From Allomuricauda sp. TMED12 (lineage in GTDB: Bacteria; Bacteroidota; Bacteroidia; Flavobacteriales; Flavobacteriaceae): DNA of 64,000 nt. The number at the start of each line of letters is the position of its first letter. The stretch's first letter is position 1. Shown here piece after piece: positions 1-8,080 of the stretch. Both the position numbers and the translations under genes were made by a program. The notes beneath the pieces are model-generated. The model did not search any database. It was given only the letters and a program-made list of their open reading frames with translations, and was not told the origin of the DNA. The stretch lies in contig NHBR02000083.1 in NCBI GenBank assembly GCA_002167435.2, positions 56,962 through 120,961 of the forward strand, given 5' to 3'.

Positions 1-68
1 CATAAAATGGTTGCGTATAAGAACTTTTGTACGATTTTGTTATCGTAACGGAACTGTTGTATTTCCAT
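1..68 (-). CDS. ccoN: cbb3-type cytochrome c oxidase subunit I, N-terminal fragment (partial)
   Basis: The minus strand opens with an ATG at 66-68 and stays open to the window edge, giving MEIQQFRYDNKIVQKFLYAT as its first residues. This looks like the start of CcoN, the catalytic haem-copper subunit of the high-affinity terminal oxidase in the inner membrane, as found in Bacteroidota. It begins 2 nt after the ccoS stop, so ccoI-ccoS-ccoN reads as one operon. Only the first 22 or so residues are visible; the identification rests on those plus the two preceding assembly genes. Confidence 0.75.
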   Translation of the reverse strand, partial: MEIQQFRYDNKIVQKFLYATIL

Positions 69-70
69 AT

Positions 71-280
71 TTATTGGTTTGTACTTTTAGTTTGTTTGAT
101 TTCCTTTTTATTTAGGTTTGATTTATCCTTGTCACTGACCACCTCATCCTCAAACAACATTCTTACCGATGGGGTATAGGTATCATCGTATTGTCCGCTT
201 TTTACTGAAAAAACAAAGGCTATAAAAAAGACTATGGCCACCGTTATGCTAATGGCCAGCAACACATAAATAACACTCAT
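71..280 (-). CDS. ccoS: cbb3 oxidase assembly protein CcoS
   Basis: Small protein of 69 residues with one N-terminal membrane helix (about residues 3-27) followed by a short cytoplasmic stretch containing a SGQYDD motif, the typical CcoS layout. In the family CcoS is needed to insert haem and copper cofactors into the cbb3 oxidase. The tail after residue 50 is charged and Lys-rich. It lies between the copper ATPase gene and ccoN, with ccoN starting 2 nt after its stop. An Fnr-like palindrome at 331-342 lies about 50 bp before the ATG. Confidence 0.92.
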   Translation of the reverse strand: MSVIYVLLAISITVAIVFFIAFVFSVKSGQYDDTYTPSVRMLFEDEVVSDKDKSNLNKKEIKQTKSTNQ

Positions 281-330
281 ACCCTTGTTAAATTTGGGTT
301 AAAACTACATTGATGATATCCTTCAAAAAA

Positions 331-342
331 TGACATATATCA
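331..342. promoter_or_regulatory. possible Fnr-type half-symmetric site before ccoS
   Basis: TGACATATATCA has the TGA..TCA symmetry of the palindromes at 2778-2789 and 7472-7485, though its inner bases are less symmetric. It overlaps the ccoI stop codon and lies about 50 bp upstream of ccoS. Its being a real operator is inference from similarity and position. Confidence 0.35.
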
Positions 343-2724
343 GCTTTCTAAAGTTTTTAATTCTTTACCGAGATAATTTGTTGCCAAGGTCGTGAACACC
401 ACAATACTTATGGAACTCAACGGCATTAGAATAGCGGCAATAACAGGCTGTAATTGACCTGTAACAGCAAAATACAATCCTACAATATTATAGCAGAGCG
501 ATAGCAAAAAGCTCATTTTTATTATCCGAATGGACTTTTTGGACAGTGTAATGAACTTTGGCAGCATTCTCAGTTTGCTCGCATCCAAAATTCCATCACA
601 AGCTGGCGAAAACACGTTGATGTTTTCGGAAACGGCCAAACCCACATCACTTTGGGCCAAAGCACCGGCATCGTTCAATCCATCACCAACCATTAAAACT
701 TTGTGGTTTTCCTGCAGACTTTTGATGTATTCCAGCTTGCCCTCGGGCTTTTGATCGAACATCATTTTTGTCTTTTCTGGCAGCATTATTTGGAGCTGTT
801 CCTTTTCCCCATCGTTATCTCCGGAAAGGATGCCGAGTTCCAAATCGGTCCCTAGTTCCTCAAAAATTTGACTCATACCATCCCGATACGTATTCTTGAA
901 AACAAAACGACCTTTTACGTCCTCATCTGCACTTATATAAACCGTGGTATTGGTCAAAGAGTTTGCCTTATTCTCACCAACATAGGAAGCAGAGCCAACT
1001 TTAATGGAGTGTTGGTTGTATTTTCCCTCAATGCCTTTTCCTGTATGCTCTTGGAACTCTTCCAGGGTCATGATGGCATTCGACTTTAAAATATTATAGA
1101 GTGACCGGCTCAACGGGTGGTTAGATGCCCTTAAGGTTGTTTTTAAAAGTGCCGTCTCCTCTTCTGTGAGTTCCATCCCTTCATAGTGGATGGTATCTTT
1201 TATGTTTGTTGTGAGGGTTCCTGTCTTATCAAAAATAGCGGTATCGATTTTCGATAACCGCTCGATTACATTAGTGTTCTTTAGATAGAATTTATGTTTT
1301 CCAAAAATACGGAGCATATTGCCCAACGTGAACGGAGCTGCCAAAGCAATGGCACACGGACAGGCAATGATCAAGACAGAAGTGAAAACGTTAAGGGCCA
1401 AACTCGGCTCCAACATCAACCAAAAAATGGTGGCTACAGTGGCAATACTCAAAACTGCAATGGTAAACCGTTTGCCAATGCTATCGGTAAGGGTCTGAAA
1501 TTGACTTGCCTTATCTTTTGAAAATATGGAGTTCCCCCACAGCTGCGTTAAATAACTTTGGGAAACGGATTTTAATACTTCAACTTCCAAAACTCCCGAA
1601 AGTTGTTTACCGCCCGCAAACAATTTCTCTCCTGACTCCTTGAACACAGGTTCGGACTCACCAGTAACAAAACTATAATCAATCTCAGCTGTTCCTTTGA
1701 TAAGGATACAGTCCACGGGAATGATTTCGTGACTACGGATTAGTACCCTATCCCCTACTTCTATATTATAAATTTGAACATTCTCTTCTTCCCCGTCTTT
1801 CTTCAGTCGTGTAACAGCTATTGGGAAATAAGATTTGTAGTCCCGTTCGAATGATAGATAGGCATAGGTCTTTTGCTGAAAAAATTTCCCTAATAACAGG
1901 AAAAAGACCAATCCGGTAAGGCTATCAAAAAAACCGGATCCCAAATCAAAAACTATATCAACGGTGCTTCGTAAAAAGAGCACCAATATTCCCAAAGCTA
2001 TGGGGACATCAATGTTCAACAACTTGGAACGAATGCCTTTATAGGCTGAAATAAAATAATCTTGAGCGGCATAGAATACAACGGGCAAGGAAAAGGCGAA
2101 CATCAACCAACGAAAAACGTGTTTGTATTGATCTAGCCAAAACTCTTCTACCTCGAAATATTCTGGGAAGGAAAACAGCATCACATTGCCAAAGGCAAAA
2201 CCTGCAAACCCCAATTTATAAATTAAGGAACGATCCACCTTTTTTCCCTTTTTATTGTATTCCTCTAAAGAGATATAGGGTTCGTAACCAATGCTTCCCA
2301 ACAAAAGCACTAATGCTTTTAGTGAGAAATCTTCAGTTTTATAGGTAACTCGAATGGTCTTCTTTGGGAAATCCACTTGCGAAAATGTAATGGCGGAATG
2401 TAGTTTGTTCAAGTTTTCCAATACCCAAATACAAGAACTACAATGGATGGTAGGGATACTTAAACTGATTACTTGGACACCTTCTTCGTTAAATTCCACC
2501 AATTGCTGTACAATTTCCTGGTTGTCCAAAAAATCGTATTTCTGGCGGATTTCGTTGGGTGTGGTTCCTGCCTTGCCTTCTATTTCATAAAAGGTGGACA
2601 GGCCATTTGATGTAAAAATCTCGTAGACGGTTTTACAACCATTACAACAAAAGTCTTTATCATCAAACTCTACACTACTCTTACCGCACTCGTCTCCACA
2701 ATGATAACAGGTCGAGTCTGCCAT
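340..2724 (-). CDS. ccoI: heavy-metal P1B-type ATPase for cbb3 oxidase assembly (CcoI/FixI)
   Basis: Copper-translocating P1B ATPase of 794 residues that exports copper for cbb3 oxidase assembly. Seen in order: a Cys-rich N-terminal metal-binding segment (CYHCGDEC, then CCNGC by residue 30), an HMA domain with HCSSC (Cys95 and Cys98), membrane helices from about residue 165, the transport motif ACPCAIALAAP, the phosphorylation motif DKTGTLT and the hinge GDGLNDAGAL. The extra N-terminal Cys-rich domain is typical of FixI/CcoI. The ATG at 2724 is the only sensible start. It heads the ccoI-ccoS-ccoN operon and is divergent from a Crp/Fnr regulator, with an Fnr-like palindrome in the shared 122-bp spacer. 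Confidence 0.93.
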   Translation of the reverse strand: MADSTCYHCGDECGKSSVEFDDKDFCCNGCKTVYEIFTSNGLSTFYEIEGKAGTTPNEIRQKYDFLDNQEIVQQLVEFNEEGVQVISLSIPTIHCSSCIWVLENLNKLHSAITFSQVDFPKKTIRVTYKTEDFSLKALVLLLGSIGYEPYISLEEYNKKGKKVDRSLIYKLGFAGFAFGNVMLFSFPEYFEVEEFWLDQYKHVFRWLMFAFSLPVVFYAAQDYFISAYKGIRSKLLNIDVPIALGILVLFLRSTVDIVFDLGSGFFDSLTGLVFFLLLGKFFQQKTYAYLSFERDYKSYFPIAVTRLKKDGEEENVQIYNIEVGDRVLIRSHEIIPVDCILIKGTAEIDYSFVTGESEPVFKESGEKLFAGGKQLSGVLEVEVLKSVSQSYLTQLWGNSIFSKDKASQFQTLTDSIGKRFTIAVLSIATVATIFWLMLEPSLALNVFTSVLIIACPCAIALAAPFTLGNMLRIFGKHKFYLKNTNVIERLSKIDTAIFDKTGTLTTNIKDTIHYEGMELTEEETALLKTTLRASNHPLSRSLYNILKSNAIMTLEEFQEHTGKGIEGKYNQHSIKVGSASYVGENKANSLTNTTVYISADEDVKGRFVFKNTYRDGMSQIFEELGTDLELGILSGDNDGEKEQLQIMLPEKTKMMFDQKPEGKLEYIKSLQENHKVLMVGDGLNDAGALAQSDVGLAVSENINVFSPACDGILDASKLRMLPKFITLSKKSIRIIKMSFLLSLCYNIVGLYFAVTGQLQPVIAAILMPLSSISIVVFTTLATNYLGKELKTLES

Positions 2725-2777
2725 TTCACATTTGCTTTACCTGGTGCAAATTTGTAATACTCTTCTTCTTAAAAATA

Positions 2778-2789
2778 TGATATTTATCA
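2778..2789. promoter_or_regulatory. Fnr-like palindrome between ccoI and the Crp/Fnr gene
   Basis: TGATATTTATCA is a perfect inverted repeat. Its reverse complement TGATAAATATCA is identical to the 12-base core of the palindrome at 7472-7485. It lies 54 bp before ccoI and 58 bp before the regulator gene. It resembles the Fnr consensus TTGAT-N4-ATCAA. Control by the adjacent regulator is inference. Confidence 0.55.
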
Positions 2790-2846
2790 GTAAATTGTTA
2801 TTGTATATCAATTATTTTTGTTGAATCAGGTAAACTAATCATTATT

Positions 2847-3536
2847 ATGGAAAGCAGGTGTGAAAATTGTATAATTAGGCAGTTCAACTCATTACGTGCC
2901 ATGAGCAAAGAAGAGTTGAAAAAAGTCTCTGACTCCAAAACCACCAAGATCGTAAAAAAAGGTGAGCCCATATTTGAAGAGGGCGACAAACTCAATGGCG
3001 TCTACTGTGTTAGAAATGGGGTTTCCAAGCTTTCCAAGTTAAGTGCCAATGGAAAAGACCAAATTGTGAAGTTGGCCAGCAAAGGTGAAGTTCTTGGCCA
3101 GCGTTCGGTTATTTCCCAAGAGAGCACCAATCTTTCTGCCATTGCCGTAGATGATATGGAGGTTTGCTTTATTCCAAAGGAAAGTATCAACAATACCCTT
3201 CAAAAAAATCCGAATTTCACTCTGGAGGTTTTGCGTCATATGGCCCATGACCTCAAAGAAGCAGACGATGTAATTGTCAACATTTCCCAAAAAACGGTAA
3301 AACAAAGAATGGCGGAAGCTTTTCTATACCTAAAGAACAATTTTGGAGAGGATTCCGATGGCTTTTTGGCCCTTACTCTATCTCGGGAAGATATTTCCAA
3401 TGTTGTGGGTACCGCTACGGAATCTGCCATTAGAATCATTTCCGAGTTCAAAAAGAAAGGCTTGATTCATACCTCGGGCAAGAAAATTGGCATCAAGGAT
3501 GAACGTAAACTTTTGGAAATGGTCGAAGGCTTTTAG
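2847..3536 (+). CDS. Crp/Fnr family transcriptional regulator
   Basis: Protein of 229 residues with a cyclic-nucleotide-type sensor domain (about residues 30-130) and a C-terminal Crp-type helix-turn-helix (about 177-206, LSREDISNVVGTATESAIR). Cysteines at 5, 8, 54 and 107 loosely recall the arrangement that holds the oxygen-sensing iron-sulfur cluster in Fnr, so this is probably an oxygen or redox regulator; cluster binding is not proven by sequence. It is divergent from the cbb3 assembly genes, the usual target of Fnr in this group, and is followed by a universal stress protein, also commonly low-oxygen controlled. Confidence 0.88.
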   Translation: MESRCENCIIRQFNSLRAMSKEELKKVSDSKTTKIVKKGEPIFEEGDKLNGVYCVRNGVSKLSKLSANGKDQIVKLASKGEVLGQRSVISQESTNLSAIAVDDMEVCFIPKESINNTLQKNPNFTLEVLRHMAHDLKEADDVIVNISQKTVKQRMAEAFLYLKNNFGEDSDGFLALTLSREDISNVVGTATESAIRIISEFKKKGLIHTSGKKIGIKDERKLLEMVEGF

Positions 3537-3615
3537 TTCATTTTTAAAAAGCTGACAATTGTCATAGAATCCCCTACCCCATAGGTCTAATTTTATGCAT
3601 CATAATCTTAGTCAG

Positions 3616-4521
3616 ATGCAAAAGATTTTAATACCTACGGATTTTTCGGAAAATGCATGGAATGCAATAGATTACGCTATGCAATTGTTCCGCAACAGGC
3701 GTTGTACTTTTTACTTGCTCAACACCTACACCCCTGTTATCCCCAGCAGCCGATTTATGGCAAAAATGATTGATGGAGTTCGCATCGTGGATGCGGTGAG
3801 AGAGAATTCTGAACGAGGATTGACCAAAACCGTGGAACGGATAAAGACCAAATATGGCAACCCCAACCACAGTTTTGAGACCATTTCTTCTTTTAACCTT
3901 TTGGTGGAGGAGGTGAAAGATATTGTGGAGACTTTTGAAATCCATTTGGTAATCACAGGCACCAAGGGTGCTTCTGGTGTGGACGAGGTATTTATGGGCA
4001 GTAATACGGTACGGATTATAAAAAGCACCAAAAAATGTCCTGTTTTGGCCATTCCATATCATTTTGAATACGTAACACCTTCAGAAATTGCCTTTGCCAC
4101 AGATTTTAATCGATTTTACACCTCATCCGAACTATCTCCTTTACTGGAAATGGCCAAGATGTTCAAAGCCACGATTCGAATTGTACATGTGCAATACGGT
4201 ATCAAAGCATTGACGGAACTGCAGCAGTTCAACTTAAACATGCTACGACGTTATCTTGGTGATGTGGAACATTATGTTCATACAGTTTCCGAGCTAAATT
4301 CGGTTTCCCACACTTTGGAAACATTCTCTAAGGAATTGGATATCCATCTTTTGGCGATGCTGAACTATCAGCATAGCTATATGGAGAAAATGACGCGAGA
4401 ACCCATCATAAAAAGAACGGCGTTCCATACCCAGATACCCTTGTTGGTAATACCTGAATTGGGCATGGAAGGTGTCTCCAAGGAGGCAAAAGAAGAAGAG
4501 GAAGTAGAGTCGCACAATTAA
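3616..4521 (+). CDS. tandem universal stress protein (UspA family)
   Basis: About 301 residues from the ATG at 3616, where the canonical opening MQKILIPTDFSENA begins; an upstream in-frame ATG at 3595 would add seven residues that do not look conserved. Two Usp folds follow one another (about 1-145 and 150-290). The first has a TGTKGASGVDEVFMGS nucleotide-binding-like loop; the second lacks a clear one. The tail is Glu-rich. It starts 79 bp after the Crp/Fnr gene on the same strand, so low-oxygen regulation is plausible. Substrate and partner are unknown. Confidence 0.85.
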   Translation: MQKILIPTDFSENAWNAIDYAMQLFRNRRCTFYLLNTYTPVIPSSRFMAKMIDGVRIVDAVRENSERGLTKTVERIKTKYGNPNHSFETISSFNLLVEEVKDIVETFEIHLVITGTKGASGVDEVFMGSNTVRIIKSTKKCPVLAIPYHFEYVTPSEIAFATDFNRFYTSSELSPLLEMAKMFKATIRIVHVQYGIKALTELQQFNLNMLRRYLGDVEHYVHTVSELNSVSHTLETFSKELDIHLLAMLNYQHSYMEKMTREPIIKRTAFHTQIPLLVIPELGMEGVSKEAKEEEEVESHN

Positions 4522-4569
4522 AGTTCCGTTGCTATCTTTATACCGTAAAAAACCGGTATAAGGCAACCT

Positions 4570-5505
4570 ATGAACAAACAACTATTAATTGACTGCCACG
4601 AACGGATAAAACCTTTTATCCATAATACTCCTGTGCTCACTTCCAGACTTATCAACGAGATAGCTGGCGCCGATTTGTACTTTAAGTGTGAAAACTTTCA
4701 ACGGATGGGCGCCTTTAAAATGCGTGGTGCCGCCAATGCCATAATGCAACTAACAGACGAGCAGAAGCAAAATGGTGTTGTCACCCATTCTTCTGGTAAT
4801 TTTGCCCAAGCCCTATCGCTTTCCGCACAAAGTCTAGGCGTAAAAGCCTATATAGTTATGCCAAATTCAGCGCCTAAAGTTAAAAAAGAGGCAGTCAAAG
4901 GATACGGTGGCATCTTGATTGAGTGTGAATCTACCTTAGAGGCTCGGGAACGTGAATCTGATCGTATTGTAAAAGAACATGGTGCTACTTTTATTCACCC
5001 CTCAAATGATGACCATGTGATTTTGGGGCAAGGAACAGCCTGCAAAGAACTATTGGAACTCCAACCAAATCTTGATTATGTGGTTACTCCTGTTGGCGGT
5101 GGTGGATTGATTGCAGGAACTGCCCTTGCTGCCCATTATTTTGGAAACCATTGCAAAACCATAGGTGGGGAACCCTTTGAGGTTGATGACGCCTATCGGT
5201 CCTTACAAAGCGGAAAAATAGAGACCAACACCACAACAAATACAATTGCGGATGGGCTCAAAACCCAATTGGGGGATAGAAACTTTCCCATCATTCAAAA
5301 ATATGTGAACGAAATTGTTCGGGTAACAGAAGAAGAAATCATTGCGGCTATGCGATTGATTTGGGAACGACTCAAAATTGTATGTGAGCCTTCCAGTGCA
5401 GTAGCCCTAGCGGCCGTTCTTAAGAAAAAAGATGACTTAGCTAACAAAAAAGTGGGTATTATAATATCTGGCGGAAATGTTGACTTAAGCCATTTGCCCT
5501 TTTAA
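4570..5505 (+). CDS. PLP-dependent threonine/serine dehydratase or serine racemase-like enzyme
   Basis: Fold-type II PLP enzyme of 311 residues with no C-terminal ACT regulatory domain, so it resembles catabolic threonine dehydratase or serine racemase rather than biosynthetic IlvA. Visible are the PLP lysine segment GAFKMRGA, the SSGNFAQA loop that holds the cofactor ring, the glycine loop VGGGGLIAG that binds PLP phosphate, and ISGGNVD near the end. Expected reaction: deamination of Thr or Ser to a 2-oxo acid, or Ser racemisation. The leader holds an 8-bp hairpin (4538-4545 with 4554-4561) ending 8 bp before the ATG. It converges with the histidine kinase gene, 4 bp apart. Confidence 0.85.
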   Translation: MNKQLLIDCHERIKPFIHNTPVLTSRLINEIAGADLYFKCENFQRMGAFKMRGAANAIMQLTDEQKQNGVVTHSSGNFAQALSLSAQSLGVKAYIVMPNSAPKVKKEAVKGYGGILIECESTLEARERESDRIVKEHGATFIHPSNDDHVILGQGTACKELLELQPNLDYVVTPVGGGGLIAGTALAAHYFGNHCKTIGGEPFEVDDAYRSLQSGKIETNTTTNTIADGLKTQLGDRNFPIIQKYVNEIVRVTEEEIIAAMRLIWERLKIVCEPSSAVALAAVLKKKDDLANKKVGIIISGGNVDLSHLPF

Positions 5506-5509
5506 GATA

Positions 5510-6967
5510 TTATTGAACTTTGGGGAAAGTTATGGTAAAAATGGTGCCAACATCCTTCTCACTCTCAACTTCTATTTTTCCATCCATGGCCTCCACTTGT
5601 GTCTTTACCAAATAAAGTCCAAAACCCTTACCCTCGGTAGTACCGCTAAGCCTACCATACATGTCAAAAATCTTTCGCTCTTTTTCCGGGGTAAGTTCCA
5701 TTCCTATACCATTGTCGGAAAATCTCAACATAATAGCTTGTTCCGTTTTTTCTGCGATTATTTGGATATTGGCAGGAATATCTTGCTTAGAGTAATTGAT
5801 TGCATTTAGTATAAGGTTATAAAAAATATTTACGATATAACTCTTCGCACCAAATACAGTATCGACCTCTAAAAAGTTGGTTTCAATGGAAGCTCCATTT
5901 TTTGTGATTTCTTCTGATAGAAGCCCATTTACATCTTTCATAACATCCCGAAGAGGAACATTCCTGAATTTTTCCTTGTCCGCAGATTTTAATGCCAACG
6001 AATGGTGAAGGTCCTTAATCGTTTGATCCAGTGCCTCTGTAGTATGCTCTATCTTTTTCATAATGTCGTCGTTCATCTCATCCTTGCCCCAATCATATAT
6101 TTTGGACAACATTAAAAGATTTGATATGGGACCACGCAGATTATGCGATATGATCCGAACAAAATTCTGGAGCTCGTGATTTTGTTCAACAATCTGCTGG
6201 TTGGAAATTACATCCCTGGTAACATCTTGTGTAGTCCCCCTCATTCGATAAGGCTTACCATTATCATCGTAAAAAGCTCTACCCTTTTGATGGACATACC
6301 TAATTTCTCCGTTACCTACCAAAATTCGATGAACAATATCATGTGTTGTTTTTTCATCGATACATTTATTAACATCTTCATTAAAAGCATCTCTGTCCTC
6401 CGGATGAATGATTTCCATTAATGATTCGTAATTCGCTTTAAATGTTTCGGGACTTTTGTCAAAGATTCTGAAAAGTTGATCGGACCAAGTGATTTCGTTC
6501 TTTTTCATGTCCCAGTTCCAATGCCCCACATCGGCAACTTCTTGGGCTTCCCGATACTTTCTTTCACTTTCCCTTAATCGATGATTGTTGTTTACTTCCA
6601 GTGTAATGTCCTTTTGCCAGACACAACAACCAACAACATCTCCAAAATGATTCATAAAAGGTTGGAAGGAAAACTCGTGCACCACTATTTTTCCATTCTC
6701 CTCAAAAGTATGCTTTGATGTGGTCGCGTAGCGATTTAGCGCCCTTTCACAACCTTGTTGACAAGGATTAAAGAAACCATCCACCTTATAAACCTCTTTA
6801 AGGTCCATACCCCTTTCAACATCTCCTATACCAACATGTTTAAGACGAGCCTTGAAGGAGGTATTAAAAGCGGTAAGCTTATAATCTTCATCCATTGCCC
6901 ACACAAGGTCATCCCGATCCTCAACGATTTCAACTTTATTTTGAATAAAGGCGTGGTTCTGTTTCAC
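5510..6967 (-). CDS. PAS-domain sensor histidine kinase
   Basis: Cytoplasmic-looking kinase of 485 residues with no signal peptide or membrane helix. Two PAS domains (about 15-130 and 140-255, the second with the PAC-like RMRGTTQDVTRD) precede a HisKA domain with ISHNLRGPISNLLML (phosphoacceptor His) and an HATPase domain with NLILNAINYS, DNGIGM and GKGFGLYL. The start codon is GTG at 6965-6967; the next ATG lies inside PAS1. A response regulator follows upstream on the same strand, suggesting a two-component pair. The ligand sensed is unknown. Confidence 0.87.
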   Translation of the reverse strand: MKQNHAFIQNKVEIVEDRDDLVWAMDEDYKLTAFNTSFKARLKHVGIGDVERGMDLKEVYKVDGFFNPCQQGCERALNRYATTSKHTFEENGKIVVHEFSFQPFMNHFGDVVGCCVWQKDITLEVNNNHRLRESERKYREAQEVADVGHWNWDMKKNEITWSDQLFRIFDKSPETFKANYESLMEIIHPEDRDAFNEDVNKCIDEKTTHDIVHRILVGNGEIRYVHQKGRAFYDDNGKPYRMRGTTQDVTRDVISNQQIVEQNHELQNFVRIISHNLRGPISNLLMLSKIYDWGKDEMNDDIMKKIEHTTEALDQTIKDLHHSLALKSADKEKFRNVPLRDVMKDVNGLLSEEITKNGASIETNFLEVDTVFGAKSYIVNIFYNLILNAINYSKQDIPANIQIIAEKTEQAIMLRFSDNGIGMELTPEKERKIFDMYGRLSGTTEGKGFGLYLVKTQVEAMDGKIEVESEKDVGTIFTITFPKVQ

Positions 6968-7029
6968 AGTATAATAGTTATTCAGAATAAAATTAAAGGC
7001 CTTCTTTAAATTAAGTAATTTAAGCTTGG

Positions 7030-7419
7030 TTATTTATTGGCACTTTGCAGATAGTCCTCCAAATGCTCAATTTTTAGCGGTTTTGTGATAAATTCCTTAA
7101 CGTATTTCTCATACTTTTTAGCTTCTGTCTTATCTGCATCGGATTCCGAAGAAGTTACTAAAAGTACCTCATTGGATTCTGGAAAATCTTCGAGCATCAT
7201 AAATTCCAAAAATTCAAAACCGCTCATCTCAGGCATATTGATATCCAATAAAATGAGTGTTTTAACTTTTGGGTCATCTCTAAATCTCAAATCATCAAGG
7301 GCCAGTTCCGGGTTGGTAAAACTCTTAACCCTATCTTCCATTCCCATTCTTCTAAAGTGAATCGCATTCACAGTATTCACTAGGTCTTCGTCGTCGACCA
7401 AATATATTTCCTTGTACAT
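7030..7419 (-). CDS. single-domain response regulator
   Basis: About 129 residues forming only a receiver domain: acidic pocket LVDDED, phosphoacceptor Asp in LLDINMPEMSG, Thr/Ser switch VTSSESD and the conserved Lys in ITKPL. There is no output domain, so it acts by protein contact or phosphotransfer. I place the start at the ATG ending at 7419 (MYKEIYLVDDED) rather than the upstream TTG at 7434. It precedes the PAS histidine kinase on the same strand, 62 bp away. A perfect Fnr-type palindrome lies 53-66 bp upstream. Confidence 0.87.
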   Translation of the reverse strand: MYKEIYLVDDEDLVNTVNAIHFRRMGMEDRVKSFTNPELALDDLRFRDDPKVKTLILLDINMPEMSGFEFLEFMMLEDFPESNEVLLVTSSESDADKTEAKKYEKYVKEFITKPLKIEHLEDYLQSANK

Positions 7420-7471
7420 AGCGTTGTTGGTCAATTATTTTAGTTAGTTTCAGTTTGGTTTTCTTAAAAAA

Positions 7472-7485
7472 TTGATAAATATCAA
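7472..7485. promoter_or_regulatory. Fnr-type palindrome upstream of the response regulator
   Basis: TTGATAAATATCAA is a perfect palindrome that matches the classical Fnr consensus TTGAT-N4-ATCAA, and the symmetry extends one base each side. Its core equals that of the site between ccoI and the Crp/Fnr gene. It suggests low-oxygen control of the kinase/regulator pair; binding is inference. Confidence 0.6.
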
Positions 7486-7486
7486 T

Positions 7487-7860
7487 ATTTTCTAATTAAT
7501 AGAACTTAAATAACACTATTTTATTGTAAAATCAATAGTTATGATTAGTTGATAAATAACTGTGACAATAAGGTTCCAATCACATTATTCCTACCTTTCA
7601 ACAAGGTTTATTGTAAATTTAACGTTTTTCCTTTTATTCGGTAAAACCCTTAAATATTTATTTTTTTTGCAATCCACCCCCCTGTTTTTTTTATCATATT
7701 TAAAAGTATAGTTCAATTGAGCCAATTAAAATCTAAACTAGAAATATCAGGGAGGTTTAAATGGTAAATTACCGCTTTAGATTTTCATTTAAACAAAAAT
7801 GATATGGAATACCAAGGAAAACTTACTCAAGGTAGTGGCTAAAAAGCAATTAATCATACT
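7487..7860. other. AT-rich spacer without a gene
   Basis: No supported gene lies here. The spacer is very AT-rich and holds a 9-bp inverted repeat, GTTTAAATG at 7755-7763 and CATTTAAAC at 7786-7794, separated by 22 bp. A short ORF reading through the terminator and tRNA on the plus strand is not a gene. Confidence 0.5.
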
Positions 7861-7900
7861 CAAAAAAAAAGGCCCTTCAAGTTTTGAAGGGCCTTTTTTT
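7861..7900 (-). terminator. rho-independent terminator of tRNA-Leu (bidirectional)
   Basis: A perfect 10-bp stem (7871-7880 with 7884-7893) is flanked by an A-run on the left and a T-run on the right, so it can stop transcription in both directions. It directly follows the 3' end of the minus-strand tRNA. Confidence 0.85.
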
Positions 7901-7901
7901 G

Positions 7902-7983
7902 TGCGGGTGAAGGGAGTCGAACCCCCACGCCTTGCGGCACTAGATCCTAAGTCTAGCGTGTCTACCAATTCCACCACACCCGC
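7902..7983 (-). tRNA. tRNA-Leu (anticodon UAG)
   Basis: On the minus strand the 82-nt sequence has the acceptor pair GCGGGTG/CACCCGC, the anticodon arm CTAGA-CTTAGGA-TCTAG with anticodon TAG, a variable arm of class II size, and the T-arm GGGGGTTCGACTCCC. The CCA end is not encoded. A promoter of Bacteroidota type lies just upstream and a strong terminator downstream. Confidence 0.95.
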
Positions 7984-7994
7984 GAAATGGAGTG

Positions 7995-8024
7995 CAAATA
8001 TAAATCAATTTTCCGATTTGCAAA
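7995..8024 (-). promoter_or_regulatory. promoter of tRNA-Leu
   Basis: On the minus strand TTTG (8021-8024) is followed after 18 nt by TATATTTG (7995-8002), the -33/-7 pattern of Bacteroidota promoters. The tRNA begins 12 nt downstream of the -7 box. Confidence 0.75.
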
Positions 8025-8080
8025 TGTACTCCCTTTAAAAACTTGTTTTTTGTACTTTTAGCCTACTTTTTAATTCATAT

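Noticed and set aside
7799..8038. Short ORFs on both strands across the tRNA-Leu and its terminator
   Set aside because: They read straight through a perfect terminator hairpin and the tRNA; no protein similarity.
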